This document shows positions 37,542-47,470 of a stretch of DNA of 64,000 bases, in pieces. Made by a program: the position numbers and the translations under genes. Position 1 is the first letter of the stretch. Each line of letters begins with the position of its first letter. Origin of the DNA: Bacteroidales bacterium (GTDB lineage: Bacteria > Bacteroidota > Bacteroidia > Bacteroidales > WCHB1-69); assembly GCA_024686335.1 (NCBI GenBank), contig JAILCI010000020.1, positions 1-64,000 of the forward strand, read 5' to 3'. The notes beneath the pieces were generated by a model. That model saw only the letters and a list, made by a program, of their open reading frames with translations. It was not told where the DNA came from and ran no database searches.

Positions 37542-40208
37542 TTAGTGGGCATCAAACCAACTATGACCGTCGTTAATGTCCACATCTAACGGCACATCGA
37601 GTTGCATAGCGTTCATCATCTCGCGACGGACGAGCTCGCGCATTGTGTCGAGTTCTTCTTTCAGCGTATCGAATACCAACTCATCGTGCACCTGCAGGAT
37701 CATACGACTGCGCAGTTGTAACTTGTCCATCTCCCGCTGAATGCGGATCATGGCTATTTTGATAAGATCGGCGGCAGTACCCTGTATCGGGGCATTGATA
37801 GCATTTCGCTCCGCCGATTTTCTCAAAATAGCGTTGTGAGCGTTGATATCCCGGATATAACGCCGTCTGCCCAACAAAGTCTCCACATAGAGATGCTCGC
37901 GGGCAAAATCCAATGTACTGTTCAAATAATCATTGATTTTCGGAAAACTCTTAAAGTAGTCCGCTATCAACTGGCGTGCCTCATACTGAGGAATCTGTAA
38001 TCTATCTGCAAGTCCGAAAGCAGAAATACCGTACAAAATGCCAAAGTTGACAGTCTTGGCATTGCGTCGCATGTCCTTGGTCACCTCCTCCTGCGGAACC
38101 CCATAGACATGAGCTGCCATGGAGGCGTGAATATCTTCATGGCGACGGAAAGTTTTAATCATCCGTTCATCACCACAGACATGTGCCACAATTCTCAGCT
38201 CAATCTGTGAATAGTCGGCTGCCAAAAGCACATGGTCGTCATCTGCCGCCACAAAGGCCTTGCGGATATCACGGCCACGCTCTGTACGGATGGGGATGTT
38301 CTGCAAATTTGGATTCACAGAACTTAAACGGCCCGTCGCCGTGATGGTCTGCGTGAAAGTAGTGTGTATACGCCCATCCTTAGGATTGATAAGGGCTGGC
38401 AACGCATCAATGTAGGTGGATTTCAGCTTAGAGAGTTTTCGCCACTCTAAAATTAATGGAACGATAGGGTGCTTCGGAGCCAACTTCAACAGCACCTCCT
38501 CGCCAGTTTGATATTGCTTGCTCTTGGTCAACTTGGCATTTTCAACAAGTCGGAGTTTCTCAAAGAGCACCTCGCCTAACTGCTTTGGAGAACCGATATT
38601 GAAGGTGACTCCAGCATACTCATATATCTGTTTTTCAATATCTTGCAGCTCCTGTTGCATCGCTTCGGAGTTCTTCTGCAATGTCGGCACATCCAACTTC
38701 ACACCGGCCATCTCCATGTTCGCCAAGACCGACGACAACGGCATCTCAACCTCCTCAAAAAGTTTTTGGAGGTCTCCCTCCTGAATAGCCTTAATGAGAA
38801 GAGGATATAATTGCACATACGCTCCCACACGCTCTAATGCGGACTGCTCTTGTGGTTGTTCGGGCTTAGTGAGCGTCGCCTCTAACATATATTCCACCAT
38901 CATCTCCAAAGTATGCTTGCTCTCCGGTTGAATAAGATAGTGTGCAATCAGCAAATCAAATATCTTCGCATTAGGTTTTATCTTAAAAACAGTTAAAAAC
39001 TTATAGGTCTGTTTGTAATCATACAGCGCCACTTCATGTTCCCCAGTAAAAATCCATGATAACAAGGCTTGATAATGACGATGTTCGCTCTCCACAAAAT
39101 GATAAAATCCTTCCGCCATGCCGGCCGTCAACACAAAACCCGCAATCCGGTTTTCTTTCATTATCCAATCAAAGAAGAGACGGTCTGACTTTTTCACAGA
39201 ATCCGGAAGATCTTCTAGACTAAAAAGTTGCGTTTTCTTTGCAAACCCTTGACAACATGGGAGTTCTTCCTCGTTTTGTTCTGTAGTTTGGGAGAAGAGA
39301 TCCACCTCATCGCTAGCACTGTCGCTAACTTTAAGATCTTTCAAAACTCGTTGGGTCAACGCTTTGAATTCCAGTTCTGCAAAGACAGCTTTCAATTCCG
39401 GAATATTGGGACTGGTTAGCGCCATCTGGTTGAAATCATAATCCAAAGGAACATCCAACATGATGGTTGCCAACTGTTTGGAAAGCAATGCCTGTTCTTT
39501 GTTCTCCATCAGCAAGTTACGCATTTTTTCATTCTCCTGGTCGGCGCCACGCTCATACATTTCCTCAATAGAGTGATAGGTGGCAAGTAGTTTCTGTGCC
39601 CTCACCTGACCGATTCCCGGAACTCCTGGAATATTGTCCGAACTATCACCCCACAAACCCAACATATCTATCAGTTGTTCAGGATCTTCAATCTTATATT
39701 TTTCACAAACCTCCTTCACGCCTAAGATCTCCGCTGGCTGCCCAAACTTACCTGGTCTATAGAGATGAATATGCTCGGAAACCAACTGACCATAGTCTTT
39801 GTCGGAGGTAACCATATAGACCTCAAAACCTTCTATTTCAGCATGTTTTGCCAAACTGCCAACCACATCGTCAGCCTCGTAGCCATCCATAGAAACCATC
39901 GCTATGCGAAATGCTTCCAAGATACGCTTGATATAAGGAACGGACAGAATAATATCGTCAGGCGTGGCCTCACGGTTAGCTTTATAATTTTCAAACTCCG
40001 CATGACGAAAGGTGGGTGCACCTGTATCAAATGCCACTGCCACATGTGTCGGCTGCTCCTTCTTCAGAATCTCATACAGGGAATTCGTGAATCCTAATAT
40101 GGCAGAAGTGTTCAGCCCTTTGGTAGTATAGCGCGGACTCTTCATCATAGCATAATATGCCCTGAATATCAAGCCCATGGCATCGATAAGGTATAATTTC
40201 TTCTTCAT
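37542..40208 (-). CDS. polA: DNA polymerase I (5' nuclease + polymerase; exo domain appears inactivated)
   Basis: N-terminal 5' nuclease (DKDYGQLV, GIGQVRAQKLL); polymerase motifs DYSQIELRI, RRNAKTVNFGILYG, QVHDELVFD. Confidence 0.96.
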   Translation of the reverse strand: MKKKLYLIDAMGLIFRAYYAMMKSPRYTTKGLNTSAILGFTNSLYEILKKEQPTHVAVAFDTGAPTFRHAEFENYKANREATPDDIILSVPYIKRILEAFRIAMVSMDGYEADDVVGSLAKHAEIEGFEVYMVTSDKDYGQLVSEHIHLYRPGKFGQPAEILGVKEVCEKYKIEDPEQLIDMLGLWGDSSDNIPGVPGIGQVRAQKLLATYHSIEEMYERGADQENEKMRNLLMENKEQALLSKQLATIMLDVPLDYDFNQMALTSPNIPELKAVFAELEFKALTQRVLKDLKVSDSASDEVDLFSQTTEQNEEELPCCQGFAKKTQLFSLEDLPDSVKKSDRLFFDWIMKENRIAGFVLTAGMAEGFYHFVESEHRHYQALLSWIFTGEHEVALYDYKQTYKFLTVFKIKPNAKIFDLLIAHYLIQPESKHTLEMMVEYMLEATLTKPEQPQEQSALERVGAYVQLYPLLIKAIQEGDLQKLFEEVEMPLSSVLANMEMAGVKLDVPTLQKNSEAMQQELQDIEKQIYEYAGVTFNIGSPKQLGEVLFEKLRLVENAKLTKSKQYQTGEEVLLKLAPKHPIVPLILEWRKLSKLKSTYIDALPALINPKDGRIHTTFTQTITATGRLSSVNPNLQNIPIRTERGRDIRKAFVAADDDHVLLAADYSQIELRIVAHVCGDERMIKTFRRHEDIHASMAAHVYGVPQEEVTKDMRRNAKTVNFGILYGISAFGLADRLQIPQYEARQLIADYFKSFPKINDYLNSTLDFAREHLYVETLLGRRRYIRDINAHNAILRKSAERNAINAPIQGTAADLIKIAMIRIQREMDKLQLRSRMILQVHDELVFDTLKEELDTMRELVRREMMNAMQLDVPLDVDINDGHSWFDAH

Positions 40209-40277
40209 TGTGTTAATTTTTATAAATATCTATCCTTCCATGTCATGAATAATGACCTCTCCATCAAACAACTCATC

Positions 40278-40310
40278 ACTCATAACTGAAAACTTTCAAC
40301 TGTCAACTAT
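40278..40310. repeat. 33-bp dispersed repeat, copy 1
   Basis: ACTCATAACTGAAAACTTTCAACTGTCAACTAT; 28/33 identical to copy 2. Confidence 0.75.
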
Positions 40311-40314
40311 CAAC

Positions 40315-40986
40315 TCACTTCTGGTAGTTCCTAGCCCCAAAAATAGCACTGCCTACACGGATGAAGGTGCTCCCCTCTTCAATGGCAATCGGATAGTCAT
40401 CAGTCATACCCATAGAGATTTCTTTAAACTCTTCATTGCCAGCAAAAAACTCTGTTTTAAGACTTTGGAAGATGTCATGCAACTGGTGGAACTCGCGTCT
40501 TACCTGTTCCATATCTTCAGTAAAGGTGGCCATACCCATCACACCGCAAATCTTCACATTGTGCAGTGTCGGGAAAACATCGCCCTGCAACATGGCACGG
40601 CACTCATCCAACAGAAAGCCGAACTTTGTGCTCTCTTCGGCTATGTGGAACTGGAGCAGACAGGGAATCACCCTCTGGTTCTTCTCGGCTAACTTATTGA
40701 CCTCCACCAACAAAGATTCACTATCAATGCTATGAATCATCGTCACAAAGGGAGCAATATATTTGATTTTGTTAGTCTGCAGGTGACCGATAAAATGCCA
40801 TTGGATATCTTGGGGTAGCACCTCATGCTTGGCCTTCATCTCTTGGGCCTTATTCTCGCCGAAGAGCCGTTGACCTTCATTGTAAAGAAGTTGGATATCT
40901 TCCGCCGGTTTTGTTTTAGAAACTGCAATCAGGCGTGTGGTTGCAGGCAGTTGTTTTTTAATCTCGTAATATTTTTCAATGTTCAT
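40315..40986 (-). CDS. YggS/PROSC family PLP homeostasis protein
   Basis: TRLIAVSKTKPAEDIQLLYNEGQRLFGENKAQEMKAK...WHFIGHLQTNKIK...SMGMTDDYPIAIEEGSTFIRVGSAIFG. Confidence 0.93.
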   Translation of the reverse strand: MNIEKYYEIKKQLPATTRLIAVSKTKPAEDIQLLYNEGQRLFGENKAQEMKAKHEVLPQDIQWHFIGHLQTNKIKYIAPFVTMIHSIDSESLLVEVNKLAEKNQRVIPCLLQFHIAEESTKFGFLLDECRAMLQGDVFPTLHNVKICGVMGMATFTEDMEQVRREFHQLHDIFQSLKTEFFAGNEEFKEISMGMTDDYPIAIEEGSTFIRVGSAIFGARNYQK

Positions 40987-41018
40987 AACGACTCCTTTAT
41001 CTTAACGATAAAAACGTG

Positions 41019-41026
41019 CAAAGGTA
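41019..41026 (-). promoter_or_regulatory. -7 element (TACCTTTG) for the YggS gene
   Basis: CAAAGGTA on + strand, 33 nt upstream of the start. Confidence 0.5.
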
Positions 41027-41187
41027 AATAAATTTGTTGAAATGTTGAATCTTTGAAATTGATTGTTTATGAAACTATGAAGTTATTAAGATATTAAATC
41101 ATAAAGGATATTACCTTATATCTCAAAGCAACTAAGGCTTTTTTAATTAATTGTTAATCATTGATTTATCGAAAAAAGGACCACTCA

Positions 41188-41220
41188 ACTCGTAACTGAA
41201 AACCGATAACTGTCAACTAT
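41188..41220. repeat. 33-bp dispersed repeat, copy 2
   Basis: ACTCGTAACTGAAAACCGATAACTGTCAACTAT. Confidence 0.75.
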
Positions 41221-41222
41221 TT

Positions 41223-43736
41223 TCACGCGTCCACATTGATAACACACCTAACCTTCTTGTAGGCTTTCTCCTGACGGAATGTATCGATGATGGCTTGTAG
41301 CTTTTGCTTGTACTCTGCCAAATGGTTGTCCTTAGGCAACTTGATCCAGAAATCCTGGATAAAGTAGTTCTGAATGCGGGCCACTAGTGGATATTCGGGA
41401 CCAAGGACACGGCGAGGGAACTCGGTGCGCAACAAGCCCGCCAGATAGTTGGCGGCATCTTTCACCACCTTATCTTCCGGATGTTTTAAGGAAAGCTTGA
41501 TAACGCGGACCACTGGCGGGAAGTGAAAATCTCGCCGCTCCTGAATCTGACTGTCGTACATAGCCCGGAAATCGTTCGTCTCTACATATTGCAATGCCGG
41601 ATGTTTGGGCTGGTAGGTCTGAATGATGACTTTACCGTCGAGTCCCTTTCGACCTGCGCGCCCACTCACCTGGGCAAGTAACTGAAATGCTCTTTCAAAA
41701 GCCCGGAAGTCGGGAAACGACAACAAAGCATCCGCATTGAGAATGCCCACCACACTCACACGGTCAAAATCCAAACCCTTGGTAACCATCTGAGTACCCA
41801 CGAGGATGTCGGTCCTGTGCTGCTCAAAATCGGTAATGATACGTTGGTAAGCATTCTTGGAACGAGTGGTATCAAGATCCATGCGAGCCACACGAGCGTC
41901 TGGAAACAACTCTGCCAAAGCTTCCTCAATCTTCTCAGTACCAAAACCTTTCATAGATATATCGGTACTGTGACACGTCGGACACTCATGCGGCACTTCG
42001 ATAGCGTATCCGCAATAGTGGCATTTGAGTAAATTTGTGTTTTTATGATAGGTCAAAGTCACATCGCAGTATTTACAAGTAGGCATCGTCTCGCAAGTGT
42101 GACAAATCATACGCACCGCATAACCGCGACGGTTCTGAAAGAGAATAATCTGTTCTTTTCGGTCTAATGCTTCCGACATCTTCTCAATGAGAAAATCTGA
42201 GAAAACTCCGTGAACCTTATGCTGTTTGTGAGCCTCCGACATATTCACTGTCCAGATATCGGGCAACTTGCTATCTGCAAAACGTTCCATCAAGGTCACC
42301 AGACCATACTTGCCCTGCTCTACATTGTAAAAGCTTTCTAGCGAAGGTGTTGCGGTACCAAGCAGGACTTTGGATTTATGTATATTTCCTAACATGATGG
42401 CGCTGTCGCGCGCATGATAGCGCGGAGCAGGATCCTGTTGCTTATAGGAAGCATCGTGTTCCTCATCCACGATAATCAGACCCAAATTCTGATATGGGAG
42501 CAACAAAGCTGAGCGTGCACCGAGAATAAGTTGGTATTTTGAGGTGTCAAATCCCTGATCCTGCAACACTCTCGACCAGATCTCCACCCGTTCATATTCG
42601 TTGAATCGAGAGTGATAAACTCCCACTTTCTCACCGAAATATTTGCGTAACCGATTTACTATCTGCGAGGTTAGAGCAATCTCAGGCAAAAGGTAAAGAA
42701 CCTGCTGACCTTTCTGCAATGCCTCAGCGATGAGTTTAATATAGATTTCTGTCTTTCCACTACCGGTGACGCCATATAGCAGAGTCACGGTATGGTCGTC
42801 AAATTGTGCCTTTATATCATCGAAAGCCCGTTGCTGGGCTGGAGAAAGCAAAATGTTGGAAACCTTATCCTCCGAAGAGCAGTCTACCAGTCGGGAAACG
42901 ACTCTCTCTTCAGTTATAAGGTATCCCTTTTTGAGCAAGGTCTGCCAACGGGCGGGAGTCACGGCCTCCACCTTCATCAGCTGACTCTTAGGAATCGCAG
43001 CCCGGAAATTATAAACGTTGCCCTCGCGCGCTTGCATCATGAAAGCCAGTAAAGCGTCAGACTGCTGAGCGGTCTTAGACGAAGCACTCAACGCATCCAG
43101 CAAGGCCATAAAGGGAGGCTCGGAAGCATACTCGTCAGCCAACCGTATGTAGGTCTCCTTTTTCGGCATATAGGGATTTCGAATCTCTTCGTCCGTCAGA
43201 ATCACCTTCTTCTCTACCAATGACTTAATGACTGGAAGAATTTTCTGAACTTGAACCAGTTTGGTCACTTCATCCACTGTCATGGCCTCGCGGTGAGCCA
43301 AGGCCTCCACGATCATCAACTCATATTCGTTCAAAATGGTAAGATCACCGTTGAAATCAGGGCGCAACTTGATTTTAGTCTCACTGGCCAACTTGAGTGC
43401 AGATGGAAGCGCACAGGCCATCACTTCTCCAAGGGTACACATGTAGTAGTCGGCAATCCATTTCCAAAGAGAAAGTTGTCGCTCAGAGATAATCGGACGC
43501 GGATCCATCACATCCAACACATATTTAGCTACCGTCTTGGGCGTATCGGTATGAACGCGGATTACCAATGCCGTATAGAGCTTACTACGACCGAACGGCA
43601 CTATGACCCGCTTGCCAAACGATACTGAGGACTCCAGTTCCTTCGGCACACGATATGTGAAGAGTGTCGCCACCGGCAATGGTAGCAGAACGTCTACAAA
43701 ATAGGTCTTGATTAAATCATTATCGTCCATCCGCAC
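41223..43736 (-). CDS. priA: Primosomal protein N' (replication restart helicase PriA)
   Basis: LLYGVTGSGKTEIYI, DEEHDASYKQQDPAPRYHARD, zinc-binding CHTC...CKYC...CHYCG...CPTC. Confidence 0.96.
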   Translation of the reverse strand: MRMDDNDLIKTYFVDVLLPLPVATLFTYRVPKELESSVSFGKRVIVPFGRSKLYTALVIRVHTDTPKTVAKYVLDVMDPRPIISERQLSLWKWIADYYMCTLGEVMACALPSALKLASETKIKLRPDFNGDLTILNEYELMIVEALAHREAMTVDEVTKLVQVQKILPVIKSLVEKKVILTDEEIRNPYMPKKETYIRLADEYASEPPFMALLDALSASSKTAQQSDALLAFMMQAREGNVYNFRAAIPKSQLMKVEAVTPARWQTLLKKGYLITEERVVSRLVDCSSEDKVSNILLSPAQQRAFDDIKAQFDDHTVTLLYGVTGSGKTEIYIKLIAEALQKGQQVLYLLPEIALTSQIVNRLRKYFGEKVGVYHSRFNEYERVEIWSRVLQDQGFDTSKYQLILGARSALLLPYQNLGLIIVDEEHDASYKQQDPAPRYHARDSAIMLGNIHKSKVLLGTATPSLESFYNVEQGKYGLVTLMERFADSKLPDIWTVNMSEAHKQHKVHGVFSDFLIEKMSEALDRKEQIILFQNRRGYAVRMICHTCETMPTCKYCDVTLTYHKNTNLLKCHYCGYAIEVPHECPTCHSTDISMKGFGTEKIEEALAELFPDARVARMDLDTTRSKNAYQRIITDFEQHRTDILVGTQMVTKGLDFDRVSVVGILNADALLSFPDFRAFERAFQLLAQVSGRAGRKGLDGKVIIQTYQPKHPALQYVETNDFRAMYDSQIQERRDFHFPPVVRVIKLSLKHPEDKVVKDAANYLAGLLRTEFPRRVLGPEYPLVARIQNYFIQDFWIKLPKDNHLAEYKQKLQAIIDTFRQEKAYKKVRCVINVDA

Positions 43737-43745
43737 CTCCGCCCA

Positions 43746-44876
43746 TTAATAGGTTGCCGGCAGGATGGTGTTGTCCAACACCTGCAGAAATTGAACGTTG
43801 ACATTCTCGTAACCACCGTCTGGATGCTTGTCGAGAATAAAATAATAGCCCAAAGGATTCACCTTTACTTGGTCTGGATCCATATTATGCAGGATCAACT
43901 CAACAAAATAACGAGTGACATCGTATCCCTGAAAAGCAAAATTTTTCAAGGTCGGAATCGTGTTGAACTGCTTGATATAATTATAGATAAAAAGCTCTGT
44001 CTGTTCACTTTCAAAGTCCACATAATAATCAGAGAAGAAATGCAAGTTCAACTTGTCATAATACTCCACATCGTATGTATTAGAACTGATCCATGTCTCA
44101 GGCACAATCATCAGCAAATGCTCCGGATCCACTTTCTTGCCAGAATAAAGCAATCTTTGGGATAGCGTCAGGCTCAACGCTTCTCCTTGATGCATCACCA
44201 CGAGCACATTGTGTAAGTCGGAACTCATCGAATTAAGTACACCTTGCAATGTGTGAACAGTTTTGAAAGGAATATTATGAGTAGTAAAATAGCTGGAATA
44301 AGCCTTGTACTCTAAGTTTTTCTTTGCAGAATCAGTGTATAAAACTATTTGATGATTTGGAATGTTATCCAACATGAACGCAAGTGTGGCAGGTGTGGCC
44401 TCATCGGCCGGTGTCAACTTATATACGTACTCATTTCCTTCCAAAATATCGTCACGGGAGGTGAAAGGATTCACTATCGGTACTTGATAATTTTTGGCAT
44501 AGTGAGCCGCTATTTGAAAAAGATCGCTGAACAATGGAGCAATAATCAGATCAACCCTCTCCATCAAACTCTTATCATCCATAATCTGACGCAATTTTGT
44601 CTCGTTGTTGGTGATGTCACGCACCACAATCTCCAACGGAACTCCCTGCTCTTCATACTCTTGCAACGCTATCTGCGCTCCTCCCCAAAACCCCATCATC
44701 TGAAACGACGGAATATTATTCAACTCTTTGCCATACTTGACATTTACAATATCAGTCTCATTATAAGTGGAGGAGTAAAAAGGTATCAAAAAGAGTACTG
44801 TCTTTACCTGCTGCGCCATTACGGGCAGAGAAAAACAGCACAACAGCATCCATATAAAGATTCTTTTCCCTTTCAT
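43746..44876 (-). CDS. Type-1 periplasmic binding fold receptor-like protein (orphan)
   Basis: Signal peptide (MKGKRIFIWMLLCCFSLPVMAQ); VLFLIPFYSSTYNE..., DLIIAPLFSDLFQIAAHYAKNYQVPIVNPFTSRDD. Start reset from 44903. Confidence 0.75.
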   Translation of the reverse strand: MKGKRIFIWMLLCCFSLPVMAQQVKTVLFLIPFYSSTYNETDIVNVKYGKELNNIPSFQMMGFWGGAQIALQEYEEQGVPLEIVVRDITNNETKLRQIMDDKSLMERVDLIIAPLFSDLFQIAAHYAKNYQVPIVNPFTSRDDILEGNEYVYKLTPADEATPATLAFMLDNIPNHQIVLYTDSAKKNLEYKAYSSYFTTHNIPFKTVHTLQGVLNSMSSDLHNVLVVMHQGEALSLTLSQRLLYSGKKVDPEHLLMIVPETWISSNTYDVEYYDKLNLHFFSDYYVDFESEQTELFIYNYIKQFNTIPTLKNFAFQGYDVTRYFVELILHNMDPDQVKVNPLGYYFILDKHPDGGYENVNVQFLQVLDNTILPATY

Positions 44877-44920
44877 ATTGAACGTTCTTAACAGACCGGG
44901 CAAACTTTCATTTGCAACCG

Positions 44921-44928
44921 CAAAAATA
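44921..44928 (-). promoter_or_regulatory. -7 element (TATTTTTG) for the binding protein-priA operon
   Basis: CAAAAATA on + strand. Confidence 0.5.
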
Positions 44929-45062
44929 ATAAAAATGATACAATATTATGGAACCATTTTTTCTTTCTCCACAAAAGCCATTTTTAAATTAGAAAATTGT
45001 AATAAATAAATATTTCGTTTTGTTTTATTTAAAAAATACTTGACAAAATTTTCTTTCTCTTG

Positions 45063-45070
45063 TATCTTTG
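45063..45070 (+). promoter_or_regulatory. -7 element (TATCTTTG) for the endonuclease/phosphatase gene
   Basis: TAnnTTTG match 24 nt upstream of ATG 45094, with a TTGAC-type upstream element about 25 nt further 5'. Confidence 0.55.
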
Positions 45071-45093
45071 CCTTTCAGAAAACAAATGAAACT

Positions 45094-46122
45094 ATGAAAA
45101 AACTCTTTATTCTCGTTTTACTATCCGTTATTATAAAATATGCTGTTTCACAGACATTAGACACCTGTATCATAGCTTTTTACAATGTGGAAAATCTCTT
45201 TCACCCTTCCGATGATTCCCTAACTCGTGACGAAGATTTCACCCCAACAGGACTGTATCATTGGTCATACGCCAAATACTATAGGAAAATCCAGAATGTT
45301 GGAAAGGTTTTTGTGGCAATGGGCGAAGGAAAACCGCCCTATATCATAGGTTTGGCTGAGATAGAAAACGAACAGGTACTCAAAGATTTATGCTATCGGT
45401 CGCCAATAAAAAATTATCACTACCGATATGTTCACTATGACTCGCCAGACCGGCGCGGAGTGGATGTGGCGTTGTTATATCGTGACAGTTGTGTAACAAT
45501 TCTCAGAGCAGAGAAGATTCCAATAGTATTTCCTTTTGAGCCAGAAACACGCAATCGAGACCTTCTTTATGTCCTCGTCCAATTTGCCAACAAAGATTCG
45601 CTTCATCTGCTCGTCAACCACTGGACTTCGCGCTTTGGAGGATTCGCTGCCACCATTCCCAAAAGAAACTATTATGCTGACGTAGCTCGCCAACGAGTGG
45701 ATTCTATCCTCACTATTGAACCAAATGCCAAAATTTTACTGATGGGCGACTTCAACGACTACTGTACCGACGAAAGCATGGAGATGCACCTCCGCGCTAG
45801 CCGCTTCGTCGACACCACTCAAACCGACACGCTCTTTAATTTAATGTATTACTTCTTGAAACTCAACAACGTAGGATCTCACAAACATGAAGATTTTTGG
45901 GGTTGTCTAGACCAGCTGATAGTATCCAATGCGCTACTTTTTGACCGCGGTCACCTCCACATCGTAGGACGGACTCCTCATATCTACGACGCTCCTTTTC
46001 TGCTCGTACCAGATGAAAAATACGGTGGGGTTAAGAACTACCGCACTTACCTAGGACCTCGATATATCGGCGGATTTGCTGATCACCTTCCCGTCTACCT
46101 TCGCATTGCACTTTCGCCATAA
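45094..46122 (+). CDS. Endonuclease/exonuclease/phosphatase family protein, secreted
   Basis: Signal peptide; FYNVENLF, IGLAEIENEQVL, NHWTSR, LMGDFNDYCTD. Start reset from 45040. Confidence 0.9.
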   Translation: MKKLFILVLLSVIIKYAVSQTLDTCIIAFYNVENLFHPSDDSLTRDEDFTPTGLYHWSYAKYYRKIQNVGKVFVAMGEGKPPYIIGLAEIENEQVLKDLCYRSPIKNYHYRYVHYDSPDRRGVDVALLYRDSCVTILRAEKIPIVFPFEPETRNRDLLYVLVQFANKDSLHLLVNHWTSRFGGFAATIPKRNYYADVARQRVDSILTIEPNAKILLMGDFNDYCTDESMEMHLRASRFVDTTQTDTLFNLMYYFLKLNNVGSHKHEDFWGCLDQLIVSNALLFDRGHLHIVGRTPHIYDAPFLLVPDEKYGGVKNYRTYLGPRYIGGFADHLPVYLRIALSP

Positions 46123-46157
46123 TTGCAAGCCTATGTGTCACATTCCCATAATTTTAT

Positions 46158-46165
46158 TACTTTTG
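46158..46165 (+). promoter_or_regulatory. -7 element (TACTTTTG) for the YwqK-repeat gene
   Basis: TAnnTTTG match 25 nt upstream of ATG 46190. Confidence 0.5.
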
Positions 46166-46189
46166 CACTTTCTTTTACAACTATCTATT

Positions 46190-47470
46190 ATGCGTAAATA
46201 TATCATATTTTTCAGCTGTTTGCTCGTCTGCTGGTCCTTGCAGGCGCAGGACACCGTCAAAAACTACTGGAAAAACCACCAGCTAATGTCTATTGGCGTG
46301 GAAAAGAACGGTAAAGAGGACGGTCACTGGGTTTATTATCACTATAGCGGCACCAAATGGACGGAAGGCGACTTCAACAATGGCGTTAAGGTGGGCGTTT
46401 GGAAAGTATGGTACGAGGATGGTCGCATCAGTCAAGAATACAATGCTGACAACGGTCCTTTCAAGAGCTGGTATCCTTCTGGTGCAGTAGAGTCTGAGGG
46501 TCAGTTTGCCAATGGAAAACGTGATGGCAAATGGACTTTCTACCATCCTAACGGCAAAATATTCAAGAATGTGAACTACCTCGCCGACAGTGTCCACGGT
46601 CATGTCATCGAATATTTCGACAATGGCAACAAATATTTCGAAGGTGATTATCAAATGGGCGAATTGGAAGGTTACGCATGCTGGTGGAGCAAGGATGGTG
46701 AGAAGAGCATGGAAGGCAACTCCGTCAAAGGTTTGCAACAGGGTGAATGGAAATACTATCACCCGAATGGCAAACTCGGAAGCAAAGGCAACTTCGAACA
46801 CGGTTTGCAACATGGCGACTGGGTTTACTACTACGAAGAGGGACAGCTCTGGAAGTCTGGCAGTTACAAAGACGGCTTGCGCGAAGGTCTTTGGAAAGCA
46901 TGGTACGAAGATGGTAAATTGCAACGCCAAGGTTCCTTTAACCAAGACAAGGAAGAGGGCGAATGGGAGTCATACTATCCCAACGGCCGCAGTCAAGATC
47001 ACGGCTATTTCCACCAAGGGGAGATGACCGGCATGTGGACCGGCTGGTATGAAGACGGTCACCAGAAATATGCTATCCAATATAAGAACGGTCTCATGAA
47101 TGGATCCTTCACCTACTATTGGGAGGAGACCAAGCATAAATCCAAACAGGGTCAGTACAAAGACAATCTGAAGAGCGGTACTTGGAAAGAGTTTGCACAG
47201 AATGGCAAAGTCTTCGCCCAAGGTAAGTATGCCAACGACAAGAAACAGGGCAAATGGACCTTCTACAATGTGCAAGAGGTAAAGGTTCGTGAGCAGAATT
47301 TCGTCGACGATGTAGCTGAGGGCAAGTTTATAGAGTACTACGAAAACGGCAAAAAACACTATAGTGGCGCCTTCAAGGGCCGTCTGAAAGATGGAAAATG
47401 GACCTACTGGAAACCCAATGGCGAGGTCTATCAGGTAATCCGTTACAGCAATGGCAAAGAGATTCAGTAA
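46190..47470 (+). CDS. Secreted MORN/YwqK-repeat protein
   Basis: Signal peptide then about 15 repeats of G-W--YY-NGK----G-Y-NG---G. Start reset from 46076. Confidence 0.88.
   Translation: MRKYIIFFSCLLVCWSLQAQDTVKNYWKNHQLMSIGVEKNGKEDGHWVYYHYSGTKWTEGDFNNGVKVGVWKVWYEDGRISQEYNADNGPFKSWYPSGAVESEGQFANGKRDGKWTFYHPNGKIFKNVNYLADSVHGHVIEYFDNGNKYFEGDYQMGELEGYACWWSKDGEKSMEGNSVKGLQQGEWKYYHPNGKLGSKGNFEHGLQHGDWVYYYEEGQLWKSGSYKDGLREGLWKAWYEDGKLQRQGSFNQDKEEGEWESYYPNGRSQDHGYFHQGEMTGMWTGWYEDGHQKYAIQYKNGLMNGSFTYYWEETKHKSKQGQYKDNLKSGTWKEFAQNGKVFAQGKYANDKKQGKWTFYNVQEVKVREQNFVDDVAEGKFIEYYENGKKHYSGAFKGRLKDGKWTYWKPNGEVYQVIRYSNGKEIQ

Noticed and set aside
46283-46945. 220-aa ORF antisense to the YwqK-repeat gene
   Set aside because: Phe/Val-rich shadow of the repeat-coding strand.
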